From contig NZ_GL877879.1 in assembly GCF_000194155.1 (NCBI RefSeq), positions 1,523,550 through 1,583,724 on the forward strand: a stretch of DNA of 60,175 bases, written 5' to 3'. The position numbers were made by a program, and so were the translations under genes. Origin of the DNA: Saccharopolyspora spinosa NRRL 18395 (lineage in GTDB: Bacteria > Actinomycetota > Actinomycetes > Mycobacteriales > Pseudonocardiaceae). Under the pieces are notes generated by a model, which was not told where the DNA came from, made no database searches, and saw nothing but the letters and a program-made list of their open reading frames with translations. This document shows positions 26,321 through 36,055 of the stretch, piece by piece (position 1 is the stretch's first letter; each line of letters begins with the position of its first letter).

Positions 26321-28093
26321 TGGGTTTTCGGGTGAGGTGGACGTATTACCTAATCCGGCTGGTGGCCTGGTCAGCGGGTGGGCGCGTAGCGGTGGATGTC
26401 GAACAGTTCGGCGAGTTGTTTCTGGGTAGGGGTTGTCTCGGTGAGCATGCGCTGTGCGCGGGGGCGGCCTTTGCCGCCGTCGTGGTAGAGCAGGACGGTT
26501 TCCTGGATGCCGCCGAGTTCGTCGAGCAGTTCCCGCACGGACAGGTGCAGGCCCGCGTGTTCTGCTTGGCGACGCATCAGATGCGCGACAGCGAGGGCCA
26601 GCACACAGTAGAAGACATGTACCCGGATCTTGGAGTCGGTCCAGTGGTGCATCGGGGAAAACGACACCACGTGCGGGTCTTTCATCTGCCGGAACCCCGA
26701 CTCGACCTCAGATTGCGACCGGTAGGCGGCGACCACCTCTGCGACGGTCCACTCAGTACGGTTGGTGAACAGGACCCGCTTGCCGAAGAACCGGTTCTCC
26801 AGACGTTTGCGGGCTTTCTGGTCGGTGCGCCACGCCAAGCGGAACTCGGCCGGGGTGTGGCCGGTCAGGGAGATGGTGAGGACCTCGCCGACCCAGCGAG
26901 GCCGGCAGATCGCGGCGATCTCGTCTTCCACGGCCGTGCGGTCCCGGCGGGTCCTGCCGCGTGCAAGCCTCGCTTGCAACTCAGCCAGGCGGCGGCGGGC
27001 CTTGGCGAGAGTCTGGTCGAACCCGCGGGACTGCTTGGCGTGCAGGGTCGGTGAGTACGTCACCACGGCACGCCGGGTCACGCCCAGTGCGGTGACTTCG
27101 GTGTCCACACACCGCACACCGGGATACCGGTCCTCGTCGACCGGGGTGTAGCGGGTCTTGGGGATCGCGAGCAGTCCCGGATGGTCGCTGGGCGGCAGCG
27201 ACCCGACGAACCCGATCCCGGCGTCCTCGACCAGCGCGTGGTTGGCCGCTGAATTCTGCCCGGCGTCGTAGACCACGGTCAGCGACTCGACCTGTGCGGT
27301 CAGGTCCTGGTAGCGGGCCACCAGTTCGTCGATGACGGTGCTGAACTGGGTGACATCCGGGCGGTCCCCGCCGTAGGCGTGGGACACCACCGGGATCCCG
27401 GCGTCGCGGGTCACCACCAGGCCCAGCCCGACCAGGCGCAGGTCAGTGCGTTTCTGCTTGGCCTTGCCGCGCTGCGCGATCGGCGCCCGGTCGTTGCCGG
27501 TGTCGATGAACGTGGCGAAGTTGGTCATGTCCAGCACCAGACCGGACACATCCAGCTCGAACTCGGTGACCATCCGCCGCCCGAGTTCGGTCTCGATCCG
27601 GCGCAGGTCGTCCTCGCCAAGTCTGTCCATGGCCTTCCAGAACCGGCGATGGTCCAGCGCCGCGTGCGGGATCTTCACCCAGCGTGAACCGGCCGTAGTG
27701 GCCCACCAGTCAGCGAACGCGGCCTTGGAACACGGAGCCATGATCCGGTTCGCCGTGGCCAACGCCAGATAGGTCCCGACCGTGGCGGTGGCGTCCGAGC
27801 GGCGCGACACGACCTCATCAACCACCCCGGCCACATCCAGGCGCTCCAGCATCGACCAGACCCCGGCAAGGTCCCCGAACCGTTTGTGCTGGGTCCGGAC
27901 CGGTTCACCCGCCGATGCCCCGGTCAGTTTGGCCATCACTTCCTCGGCGCTGCCCAGGTACTGCTGGGACACGATCCGTGGTTTGCCGTCCACCCTGGCG
28001 GACTCCACCAGGTAGTAGTAGGTCTTCCCACCCTGGCGTTTCCCCACGATCGAAGGCATATCTAGGTAATACATCAACCCGGTATGAAACCCA
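26321..28093 (-). mobile_element. IS1634-type insertion sequence
   Basis: Imperfect terminal inverted repeats can be seen: TGGGTTTTC ... GTATTACCTA at 26321-26352, and the same words on the other strand near 28063-28093. Between them lies one long transposase. The exact ends and target duplication could not be fixed by eye. Confidence 0.65.
26371..28059 (-). CDS. IS1634-family transposase
   Basis: 562 residues from ATG 28059 (MPSIVGKRQGGKTYYYLVES), where family homology begins. Visible DDE-type landmarks are GLVLDMTNFATFIDT (first Asp), LTVVYDAGQNSAANHALVED (second Asp) and YRSQSEVESGFRQMKDPHVV (Glu with YREK-like motif). The gene is uninterrupted, so the element may be active. Confidence 0.9.
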   Translation of the reverse strand: MPSIVGKRQGGKTYYYLVESARVDGKPRIVSQQYLGSAEEVMAKLTGASAGEPVRTQHKRFGDLAGVWSMLERLDVAGVVDEVVSRRSDATATVGTYLALATANRIMAPCSKAAFADWWATTAGSRWVKIPHAALDHRRFWKAMDRLGEDDLRRIETELGRRMVTEFELDVSGLVLDMTNFATFIDTGNDRAPIAQRGKAKQKRTDLRLVGLGLVVTRDAGIPVVSHAYGGDRPDVTQFSTVIDELVARYQDLTAQVESLTVVYDAGQNSAANHALVEDAGIGFVGSLPPSDHPGLLAIPKTRYTPVDEDRYPGVRCVDTEVTALGVTRRAVVTYSPTLHAKQSRGFDQTLAKARRRLAELQARLARGRTRRDRTAVEDEIAAICRPRWVGEVLTISLTGHTPAEFRLAWRTDQKARKRLENRFFGKRVLFTNRTEWTVAEVVAAYRSQSEVESGFRQMKDPHVVSFSPMHHWTDSKIRVHVFYCVLALAVAHLMRRQAEHAGLHLSVRELLDELGGIQETVLLYHDGGKGRPRAQRMLTETTPTQKQLAELFDIHRYAPTR

Positions 28094-28191
28094 AGCACCA
28101 CAACGCAAGACACGCCGATGAATCACGTAGCGGGGAAACTCAGGCTAGGGTGTGCCATGACCTGGAGACAAGCCGAGGACGGAGTTTGTTC

Positions 28192-28512
28192 GTGGACGGC
28201 TTTCGCGTCGACCTGACCGCCTTAACCCACGCATCGGAAGGCGTGCGCGACGCGATCAACGCCATGAACCGGAGCAAGGTCAGCGACATCGACAGCCCAG
28301 CGGACGCCTTCGTCCACGACCGGCTAGCCACGACCGTCGCAGAGTTCTGCGACCGCTGGAACGAGGGCGTCCGCAACCTGACCGAGGACGCTAAAGAGAT
28401 CTCCGGGCGACTCGACCACTGCGTCCAGGCATACCGGCACACCGACGAAGCCACCCGAGCGCATTTCGAGGGCATCCTGCAGCGTGGTGGCGATGATCCG
28501 GCGGCGCAGTAG
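28192..28512 (+). CDS. EspC-like small type VII secretion partner
   Basis: 106 residues from GTG 28192, with GGAG 7 bases upstream; TTG 28186 is an alternative. The sequence is a helical hairpin of the ESX secretion-associated/EspC type (GFRVDLTALTHASEGVRDAI, then a second long helix with RLDHCVQAYRHTDEATRAHF). Such proteins are usually encoded directly before large WXG/LXG-like toxins and are thought to form part of the secretion signal. Its stop overlaps the next start by one base (TAGTG). Confidence 0.7.
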   Translation: MDGFRVDLTALTHASEGVRDAINAMNRSKVSDIDSPADAFVHDRLATTVAEFCDRWNEGVRNLTEDAKEISGRLDHCVQAYRHTDEATRAHFEGILQRGGDDPAAQ

Positions 28513-29675
28513 TGGCAGCCGAACTCGGAACCACCACTGACCCCAAGGCCCTCGTTCCCGGCTTTCCGGACGCAGTCGGCGAAACCGCCGCTGCGATGAA
28601 GGTGTACGGCGACAGCCTGCACGAGGCAGGCGACGGACTCAAACGCATCGACAGCTCCGAAGGCTGGGAAGGCGAGGCAGCCGAGCAGTTCCGGTCAGCG
28701 TTCGACGGTGAGCCAACGAAGTGGCTCGAAGCCGGAGACTGCTTTCACCAAGCTGCCCAGGCGTTGGAGCACTACAGCGGGGCCCTGACTTGGGCACAAG
28801 AGCAAGCCAGAGAAGCGATCGCGCTGTGGGATACAGGCGAGGCCCAAACCAACTACGCCAAGAAACAGCACGACCGCGCGGTCTCGCAGGCCGAGCAACA
28901 AGCGCCCCCGGGTTCCGGCCCGGTCAACATCCCCTTCCAAGACCCCGGCGAATCCAAACGGCAACAGGCCCGCAACATCCTCAACAACGCTCGCAGCCAG
29001 CTCGAGGTTGCGGCCGAACAAGCGGCCGACGTCGTCGGTAGCGCACGCGACAAGGCCCCAGGAAGAAGCTGGCTGGCACAAGCCGGGGAGATCATTGGCG
29101 ACGCCGCCGGCGCCGCGGTCAACGCCGTTGCTTCCTTCGGCAACGCCGCGCTCAACCACCCCGAAATGGTCCTCGGCGTCGTGGGCGGTGCCGCGCTCAC
29201 GGCTGTCAGCGCCGCCGGGGAGACCGCCGGTGTCGCACTCGACGCCACCGGAGTCGGCGCGGTCGCCGGAGTCCCACTGGGCGCCGTCTCCACAGCTGGA
29301 ATCGCAACCGGCGTGGGGATGATCGGGGTCGCGATGGCCGGCTTGGGCGCCGAAGCGGCAGGCAACGATTACAGCGAAGTCGTCGACACCGACGACTCAG
29401 ACGCGGCGGCGGAAGAAGCAACGCAGGACCCGTCAGAGCTATCGCAGTCAGACCGGCGTTCCGTCGAGTCATACGAACGACTCATCAAAGAACACGAAGA
29501 CAAGCTGGACGCCTACAAGCACGATCCGGAAGCCTACGATAACAAAGGTATTCTCAAGAACGCCCCGAACGACGAGGTCCGCCAGCGGATCATCGACGGC
29601 CGTGTCAGGCATCTGGAGAAAGAGATCCAGACGTTCCGGGAGAACATCGACAAGATCTACAAAGGTGCACGATGA
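28512..29675 (+). CDS. Type VII secretion-type polymorphic toxin (toxin 28-like C-terminus)
   Basis: 387 residues. Residues 1-150 form a WXG100-like helical delivery domain with W52-E-G (SSEGWEGEAAEQFRSAF). Residues 190-290 are an Ala/Gly-rich hydrophobic stretch (AVNAVASFGNAALNHPEMVL, GVVGGAALTAVSAAG). The last 75 residues (SVESYERLIKEHEDKLDAYK, then DNKGILKNAPNDEVRQRIID and HLEKEIQTF) match, from memory, the polymorphic toxin type 28 domain, proposed to be a nuclease. It would be exported by an ESX system not encoded here. GTG 28512 overlaps the partner gene, and its stop overlaps the immunity gene (ATGA). Confidence 0.8.
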   Translation: MAAELGTTTDPKALVPGFPDAVGETAAAMKVYGDSLHEAGDGLKRIDSSEGWEGEAAEQFRSAFDGEPTKWLEAGDCFHQAAQALEHYSGALTWAQEQAREAIALWDTGEAQTNYAKKQHDRAVSQAEQQAPPGSGPVNIPFQDPGESKRQQARNILNNARSQLEVAAEQAADVVGSARDKAPGRSWLAQAGEIIGDAAGAAVNAVASFGNAALNHPEMVLGVVGGAALTAVSAAGETAGVALDATGVGAVAGVPLGAVSTAGIATGVGMIGVAMAGLGAEAAGNDYSEVVDTDDSDAAAEEATQDPSELSQSDRRSVESYERLIKEHEDKLDAYKHDPEAYDNKGILKNAPNDEVRQRIIDGRVRHLEKEIQTFRENIDKIYKGAR

Positions 29676-29977
29676 GCAACGACGAGTCCGTGGTGTCGGT
29701 CGAGGTCCTACGCCAGGTGCTCAACCAGGCACTGGACAACCTACAACAACAGGCAGGCGAGACCGTCGAACTCGACAAGGACTACTTCTGGTCGATCCCA
29801 CCTGAAGCTGCCTACGACATCTACACCCAGCCGGACCCAGAACAGTTGACCATCGGCCAACTTTCCGAGTCCTGGAACAACCTCACGCAGCTGCTCTCTC
29901 GCGGAGAACCGGTTCCGCCCTACGCACTAGTGTGGATCTCCGATGTCCTCAAAGCTTTAGGACACCAGGCCCGTTAA
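29672..29977 (+). CDS. Predicted immunity protein for the upstream toxin
   Basis: 101 residues, acidic and compact (VELDKDYFWSIPPEAAYDIY, QLTIGQLSESWNNLTQLLSR). Small acidic proteins of this pattern follow toxin 28-type genes. The ATGA overlap with the toxin gene ensures co-production. Neutralisation of the toxin is inferred from position. Confidence 0.75.
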   Translation: MSNDESVVSVEVLRQVLNQALDNLQQQAGETVELDKDYFWSIPPEAAYDIYTQPDPEQLTIGQLSESWNNLTQLLSRGEPVPPYALVWISDVLKALGHQAR

Positions 29978-30284
29978 CGGGCTCGGTGCGTTGGCCCCCG
30001 AGCGCGTAGCCACTCCGATAGTTCCTCGAAGCTGCCCCTCCCGCAGTATCACTACGTTACCGAGCCGCCCTGCTCACGTGGTCAACGCCGCCGGCGGGGA
30101 GGTAGACACGTACGTCCGAGCAACCGCCGGAACGATCCCTACACTCGCGGGGCCGACACTCACTGAGGTCATGCTGTGGCTCTTCGGCCTGTCCCTCCGG
30201 CCGGTCATGGCGCCGTTCGTTGGCGGCCTCGTATCCTTTTCCGGACTAAGGACTCGCAGATCGTCGAGTGGCTCGTCCGGGGTG
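29978..30284. other. Intergenic, no gene seen
   Basis: About 300 bases between the immunity gene and the convergent membrane-protein gene. Only weak short frames are present. Confidence 0.4.
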
Positions 30285-30962
30285 TCAGGTAGTCGCCGGA
30301 TGATCGCCGTCCATGACCTTGGCGGCCTGGAAAAGACGTACGGTGCTCGGGCTGACTGCGAGGGCCGAGTCCTTCTGCATAGAGATCGTGTCCGGTGAGT
30401 AGCCGGGGAACGTGGTCACCCGGGGTGGCTTCGCTGAGGTCCACTGCCGCTCGGGCTGAGCGATGAGGTCTGGCTGGGACCTGCGCCTGATCCAGAGACT
30501 GGTGCAGGCGACCATGACGCCGACCACAGCGGCATTGATCGACCCGAGGACGCCCTCGAGTGTGGTGACCGCGTCCTCGGTGAGATGGACCTTGCGGACG
30601 TCGTTTGCCATGCGGAAGCCGAGAGTTTCGGCATGATCGGGCTGGCGCGGCATCGGACGGGCAACCTTGCGGTCACGGGTCATGATGCTTGTGCGGAGGC
30701 GGGAAGCGCGGTGAACTCGGTCGTTTCGGCTGTACTGTGTCCACTCCAGCCAGCTCTCCGGGCCTGCGTTCAGGAGGGACGACCGGGTGGCACGCAGGAG
30801 GTTTCCCTGCGGGTCGTCGGGGTCGAGGGCCTGCTTCGTGAGCTTGAGATTGCTGCGGACCTTCGGGCTTGGGTACTCGGCATCGGCGGTCATTGGCTGC
30901 ATGCTGCGGAGGTCCACCATCATGATGTTGGTGTCGAAGCCTGCCCTTGCCGTAAACCTCAT
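30285..30962 (-). CDS. Unknown single-pass membrane protein
   Basis: 225 residues with clear GC-rich third positions, which supports coding. One membrane segment (VLGSINAAVVGVMVACTSLW, about residues 139-158) is followed by basic residues IRRR. The N-terminal 135 residues are polar and likely cytoplasmic or processed. No family recognised. ATG 30962 is the first start; the gene is alone and may have moved with the neighbouring mobile DNA. Confidence 0.55.
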   Translation of the reverse strand: MRFTARAGFDTNIMMVDLRSMQPMTADAEYPSPKVRSNLKLTKQALDPDDPQGNLLRATRSSLLNAGPESWLEWTQYSRNDRVHRASRLRTSIMTRDRKVARPMPRQPDHAETLGFRMANDVRKVHLTEDAVTTLEGVLGSINAAVVGVMVACTSLWIRRRSQPDLIAQPERQWTSAKPPRVTTFPGYSPDTISMQKDSALAVSPSTVRLFQAAKVMDGDHPATT

Positions 30963-31066
30963 CCGCCCTGTTCAGAAGCGGCGGGCACGGGGGAGGGGGA
31001 GGTCGACCGTAGTCGCTCGAGCGGACGCTTTCGCTGCTGTCGAGCATCACGGCATGATGATCGACT

Positions 31067-32163
31067 GTGCTGTTGCGACTGGCCTACCTGGGCGTGACAA
31101 ACACGTTCGCCATGCCGCGCCTGCTGCCGATGAGCGACCGGGACAAGGACGTCGAGATCCTGGCCTTGCGCCATCAGATCACGGTGCCAGAACGTCAACT
31201 CGGTCAAGCCAAGGTGCGGTTCACCCCAGCTGATCGAGCGATCATGGCGGCGCTTCTGTACCCGCTGCCAAGGAATCTTTTGCGCAGGCTGCGGTTGCTG
31301 GTACGCCCGGACACGGTGCTGCGCTGGCACCGCGACCTGGTCACACGCCGTCACGCGACCCTCTCCAAGCCGAAGCGCCCTGGACGACCACGCGTCGTTC
31401 GCTCTATCCGGGCTTTGATGCTGCGCCTGGCAAAAGACAACCCCAGCTGGGGATACCGCCGAATCCACGGCGAACTGCTCGTCCTGGAAGTGAAAGTGGC
31501 CGCCTCGACCGTCTGGGAAATCGTGCAGGCAGCCGGGATCGACCCCGCACCTGACCGGAACTCCAGCACATGGGCGGACTTCCTGCGTCCCAGGCCGACG
31601 CCTTGCCGGCCTGTGACTTCTTCGAAACCGTCACCCTATCCAGTACAAGGATGTACGTCCTCACCGTCATCGAACACGCCACCAGGCGGATCCGGATCCT
31701 GGGCACCACCGCACACCCGACGGCCGCGCGGGTCACCCAAACCGCACAGAATCTCGTCATGGACCTCGAAGACGCAGACTACCGGGCGCGATTCCTGATT
31801 CGCGACCGCGACGGCAAATTCCCCGCCCTATTCGATACCGTCCTGACAGAGACAGGGATCAAGGTCGTGCTCAGCGGCATCAAGATGCCGAGAATAACCT
31901 CAATCATGGAAAGATGGGTGCAGACCTGCCGCCGCGAACTCCTGGACCGCACACTGATCTGGAACCAGCGGCACCTGCTCCACGCCCTACGGGAATTCGA
32001 AGACTTCTACAACCCCCACCGACCTCACCAAGGCATCGCGAACGCCCGCCCGCTACGTCCCTTGCCTGCGCCGACCGCCAAACCGGAGCAACTCGATCCC
32101 CTCAACATCCGTCGACACGACCGGCTGGGTGGCATCCTTCACGAGTACCACCACGCAGCATGA
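31067..32163 (+). pseudogene. Integrase-core transposase with a one-base frameshift
   Basis: The first frame (from GTG 31067) encodes the HTH half: VEILALRHQITVPERQLGQA, VLRWHRDLVTRRH, NPSWGYRRIHGEL. Near 31590 homology moves to another frame at ADFLR/SQADALPACDFFETV, continuing through the rve core (LIRDRDGKFPALFDTV, RWVQTCRRELLDRT) and FYNPHRPHQGIANA to 32163. One base is missing at the junction. A second, partial copy lies at 51062-51546. The element ends near 32184, where it cuts into an integrase gene. Confidence 0.8.
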
Positions 32164-32184
32164 CCTGCACGGATATGGTTTTCG

Positions 32185-32738
32185 GCAAGCACAACCGTGA
32201 GAATGCGCGGCAGCTTCGTCGGCGTCTTCAACACGATCGCGCGGCGCGGCTGCGGTTTGCTCTTGGAGATGTGATGCAGGAAAGGCTTCCAGCCGCTGCG
32301 GTGCCCGCCGGGCGGCTGCCACGTGGTCAGCAACTCCCCGAGATCGACCCCGTGACGCACCTGATAGGCATAAAACGCCGCCAGCGCCGATAACTTTCGG
32401 TTGATCGTCGACGCGGTCACGTGCGGCTCAACCGATGGCAGCACGGCTACCTGCCCGTCCCGGCCAGTCGGAGGCAGCCGCAGCCAGGCGACGTACTCAC
32501 CGATGTCCTCCAGCCGCACCTCCCGCCAATCCAACCGACGGACAGCGAGGAAAACCCAATAGTCCTTCAGGTCGTACGCATACGCCCTGATCGTGTTTGG
32601 GGACCGCTCAATGTCAGTCAAGTAAGCCAAATACCGCTCGATCGGCTCGACCGGGATGTCATCGTCTCCCAGAACCGTCCACGACGACTCCCGGGACGCG
32701 GGCATCGCCACGCCCTGAACGCGCACTTGCTCCTCCAA
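32185..32738 (-). pseudogene. Tyrosine recombinase, N-terminal part, truncated by IS
   Basis: Residues 1 to about 184 carry the SAM-like DNA-binding domain of phage-type integrases (YLAYLTDIERSPNTIRAYAY, VTASTINRKLSALAAFYAYQ) and the start of the catalytic domain (RAIVLKTPTKLPRILT). At 32184 the frame enters the IS end and stops after 17 foreign residues. The catalytic Arg, His-x-x-Arg and Tyr are gone, so it is inactive. It may be the integrase of a former element. Confidence 0.82.
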
Positions 32739-32841
32739 CGTGATCTACGTACTGGACGAGCCGGAGATAACCACCTCCACCACGCGCATCACAGCGCGAA
32801 CAACCCCCATGTCGCACGTCAAGGACACCCAGCAAAGAGCT

Positions 32842-32955
32842 TCAGATAATCCCCAGATCCCGGCCCACCTGCGCGACCGGTTTACCCGTCTCGGCCACGA
32901 TACGCACCGCACCCGCACGGAAGTCCGGATCAAACCGGCGTCTCTTATCTCCCAC
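32842..32955 (-). pseudogene. IS transposase OrfA N-terminal remnant
   Basis: The frame GDKRRRFDPDFRAGAVRIVA followed by ETGKPVAQVGRDLGII and a stop is the opening helix-turn-helix of IS3-type OrfA proteins. Only 37 codons remain. The rest of 32739-33305 shows no gene, apart from a GTGCTG-N5-CAGCAC dyad at 33264-33280 just before the LuxR gene. Confidence 0.6.
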
Positions 32956-33305
32956 AACCCAACCATCCCTCTTGGTTCAGGTCTCCACGCTACGAGGGGA
33001 AGCACAGTGAGGTGTTCCCCCGAGGCGCCCGTACCGGTACAGCCTCCGACAAGGGACGAAAGGTCACTTCTTCATGCCCGATCGAGCATACATGGCGGTC
33101 CTGCTCAGAGTCCCGATGCGACAGTGAACGCGCAGAACATCACCAGGACACCAGCAAGCGCAGGGAGCCCTGCCACATGGCTCTAAGGTGGCTGATCGAC
33201 AGTCTCCGATCCCGGCCTCGCTGAATGCTGCCCAGAACCCGCCACTGGTCTGGATCAGCGACGGTGCTGGGCTGCAGCACTAACAGAACATGAGGAGCGT
33301 GTGCC

Positions 33306-35003
33306 GTGCACGGATTGGACTGGCCCCATGAGCGATGGAGCTTGACGGACTCCTTCGAATCCGACCCGCTTCTGACGACAACCAGTTCGCACACGGTTGA
33401 CGAGGCCCCGTTTTCGGCGGGATCGCATGAACCAGCAACGCACGCGGCCATACGTTCGCATTACCCGGATCGGCCCACCTCAGTCGTGGCAGCGGTGCGA
33501 GCACTGCTCTCCAGAGGCTGGATCGAATCTGCGGTCATGTTGGCCGAGGCGACCCTGAATGACGGTGTGCCGGAAGGGTTAGCGGCAGAGCTCCGATGCA
33601 CGCTGATCGCTCCGTTGATCACCAGCGGGCACACGGCCGAAGCGATCGCCATCGCCGACCGAGTGCTTGCTGTCCCCGACCTGGCGACCACCACGTTCGA
33701 CGACACCGCAGCAGGTCGAATGCTGGCGTTAGTGCTGCAAGGCGACTTCGCCAGCGACCACGCCTCGAAAGTGTTGCAGGAACCGGACCGGACATGCCAC
33801 GGCCAGGCACGGACTGCGATCGCCTTGACCGGATTGGCACATCTCGAGTGGTCGGCCGGCAATGTCGCTGGCGCGCTGTGTTGGGGGAGGCGGGCCGCGA
33901 CCTGCGCGGCGTCCGTGAAATCTGCGGATTGGCGCTGGTATCCGCCGCTGATGATGGCCGAGATGTTGGGCGAGTTGGGCGAGTTCGACGACGCCGAGAA
34001 GATCCTGCGCCAGGCCCGCGCGGAAATCGACCAGTTTGGGTTGACCATGCACGCAGCACAAGCTGACCTGATACGTGCGCGCTTGCTGCTGCGGGCGGGA
34101 CGGCAGACGGCGGCACGGTTGACTGCCGAGGCATGTTTGTCCAGCGCACTCGAATTGGGGACGTGGCGAGTGGTTCCTTCGGCGGAGTCTGTTCTCGCGC
34201 TGATCGCATTCCGTTCCGGCGATGCAGCGTTGGCTCGTTCCTATCTGCGACGTTGCCGGGAAACCTCGACATACGAGCAGGGTTCCGCCGCGCGGTCGGC
34301 GCGCGACGAGTGGATTCAGCTGCTGGTGCACACCTCGAAGGAAGATCCGTCGAGCATCGAAGCGCTACTGCATACCAACCTGCTGCACAGACCCGCCCTG
34401 TTCGTGGAGGAGCCGGGTGCTGCCGCGTGGTTCGTACGTGTCGCGATGGACGTGGGCGACGAGAAGATTGCGATCAAGGCGATCGAAGCTGCGCAGGCCG
34501 TAGCCAACGCGAACATCGGTACGCCTGCGGTTGCCACTGGTGCGCTGCATGCTCGCAGCCTTTTCGAACGGAATTTGGATGGACTGCTGGATGTCATCTC
34601 CGAATATGGAGACGCTTGGGCCAGGGAAACCGCGATAGAAGATCTAAGAGCCTTGTTGGGTGGTGGCGTTCGGTCCAGCGACTGGCCCGACTCCAGAAAC
34701 GTTGCCGAAAGCGGACGAAACGACTCGGCCAACGCTAAGAATACTGACGGGTTGCCCGGCAAGGCGGAATTTATTCCGCCGGAGCTGACGGAAACCGAAC
34801 GTGCCATTGCCGAGTTGGTCAGCCAAGGATTGACCAATCGTCAGATTGCACACCGCGTTTTCCTCTCCCCGCACACCGTCAACTACCATCTGAGGCGGAT
34901 TTTCCGAAAACTCGGGATAAATTCCCGCGTGGAACTCGCGAGCCAAGAGCGCTACGCGGTGCGACGCGAAATCCGGTCATCCGGTCGGCACGGAAGCAGT
35001 TGA
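33306..35003 (+). CDS. LuxR-family regulator with helical repeat region
   Basis: 565 residues. The C-terminal LuxR helix-turn-helix covers about 490-550 (LTETERAIAELVSQGLTNRQ, then IAHRVFLSPHTVNYHLRRIF). The rest is TPR-like helical repeats. No Walker motif is seen, so it is like a LAL regulator without its ATPase. The start is GTG 33306. It borders the phenazine genes and overlaps the phzD end by 27 bases in convergent orientation, so it is the likely pathway regulator. Confidence 0.85.
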   Translation: MHGLDWPHERWSLTDSFESDPLLTTTSSHTVDEAPFSAGSHEPATHAAIRSHYPDRPTSVVAAVRALLSRGWIESAVMLAEATLNDGVPEGLAAELRCTLIAPLITSGHTAEAIAIADRVLAVPDLATTTFDDTAAGRMLALVLQGDFASDHASKVLQEPDRTCHGQARTAIALTGLAHLEWSAGNVAGALCWGRRAATCAASVKSADWRWYPPLMMAEMLGELGEFDDAEKILRQARAEIDQFGLTMHAAQADLIRARLLLRAGRQTAARLTAEACLSSALELGTWRVVPSAESVLALIAFRSGDAALARSYLRRCRETSTYEQGSAARSARDEWIQLLVHTSKEDPSSIEALLHTNLLHRPALFVEEPGAAAWFVRVAMDVGDEKIAIKAIEAAQAVANANIGTPAVATGALHARSLFERNLDGLLDVISEYGDAWARETAIEDLRALLGGGVRSSDWPDSRNVAESGRNDSANAKNTDGLPGKAEFIPPELTETERAIAELVSQGLTNRQIAHRVFLSPHTVNYHLRRIFRKLGINSRVELASQERYAVRREIRSSGRHGSS

Positions 35004-35633
35004 TGTGAGTGCAGCAAGTACCTGATCTGTCGTCGGAACAGCTGCACAACGTTGCGCGGCGTACGACACAGCCATTCGATGCTCCTCCGGGGAGAAGTCC
35101 GCTACCGCGTCGCAGACCAGAAACGGTTGGATGTCGTGGGAGAACGCGTCGCAGGCTGTGATTAGGCAACCGACGTGAGCGTACACGCCGCAGACGATGA
35201 GCTGGTCGCGCCCGCAGTCACGAAGATAATCCAGTAACCCGGAATTGTGAAAGGCACTGTATCGCCACTTCGTGAATACGCGCTCGTGGTCGGCTGGCGC
35301 CAGTTCGGCCACGATTTCGCGGTCGGCCGAATCCACCGTCATTCCCGGCCCCCAGAAGTCTTTGAGCAGGCCGCGCTGCTTGCTGTTCATCCCGCCTGGC
35401 TGCGCCGTATATGCTACGGGAATGCCCAGATCTGCACAACACTCACGCAGGCGCGCGATGTTTCGCACCAAGTCCAGGGTCGGAGAATCGCCGGGGAACT
35501 TCGCCAAGAAGTAGTTCTGCATGTCGTGGATCAGCAACACTGCTCGGTACTGGCTAACGTTCCAATCGACCATGCTGCGCGGCACATCGTTAGTTGTTGG
35601 CATGGGGTATGCGCCGATCGGCGGTATGCTCAC
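34977..35633 (-). CDS. phzD: Isochorismatase-family 2-amino-2-deoxyisochorismate hydrolase PhzD
   Basis: Converts ADIC to DHHA plus pyruvate in phenazine synthesis. 218 residues, close to Pseudomonas PhzD. The catalytic Asp37 lies in LLIHDMQNYF and the Lys in TKWRYSAFHNS. The specific blocks AYTAQPGG, RGLLKDFWGPGM and GVYAHVGCL are kept. I chose GTG 35633 with GAGGAGG 6 bases upstream, as it matches the family N-terminus (IPPIGAYPMPT). Divergent from phzE, with which it shares a 422-base promoter region. Confidence 0.95.
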   Translation of the reverse strand: MSIPPIGAYPMPTTNDVPRSMVDWNVSQYRAVLLIHDMQNYFLAKFPGDSPTLDLVRNIARLRECCADLGIPVAYTAQPGGMNSKQRGLLKDFWGPGMTVDSADREIVAELAPADHERVFTKWRYSAFHNSGLLDYLRDCGRDQLIVCGVYAHVGCLITACDAFSHDIQPFLVCDAVADFSPEEHRMAVSYAAQRCAAVPTTDQVLAALTSTASVPTG

Positions 35634-36055
35634 GGAAGCCTCCTCAACGGTGGGTTTCCCGGCCCCATCGCGCAGGTGCCGAGGATGTTCGGCGCGGTTT
35701 TCTCGATTCGCCCGGACAGCGATTCTCAATGTGAAAACTCACTGCGAACATAATTCATCTACGGGTGCGCGCAATGCCCTTTTCGGTTGCACTACTCGAA
35801 CGGGTAGCCCGTGTCTTGGCGTCCGACGGGTTGCGATAGATACGAGCCTCGCAACACCGCTAAAACGAGTAGTTGTTTTTTTCGGCGTTGGTTCCGGTCG
35901 CCGAGCAATGTAGAGTCAAGACGCCGAAATCTTGCATGCCGTCAACGGAAGATTTGGATGCGGTAAGCAGTCGCTGGCGGCCCTGGAGGACTGGGTGCAC
36001 GGTGCGAGTACGTGCTGCGCGCCGTTTCGCGTAGGACCGTAGTCAAGGAGTTTTC
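35634..36055. promoter_or_regulatory. phzD/phzE divergent promoter region
   Basis: This 422-base gap contains the operator candidate at 35792-35807 and an extra half-site CGAGTAG at 35866-35872. The phzE ribosome site AAGGAG lies just before ATG 36056. No other gene is seen. Confidence 0.55.
35792..35807. promoter_or_regulatory. Phenazine operator candidate, site 1
   Basis: The near-palindrome CTACTCGAACGGGTAG lies between phzD and phzE. On the opposite strand, site 2 at 41199-41214 reads CTACTCGGAAGGGTAG, identical at 14 of 16 positions. Such a shared dyad at both phenazine promoters is the expected signature of a pathway-specific regulator. Confidence 0.6.
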
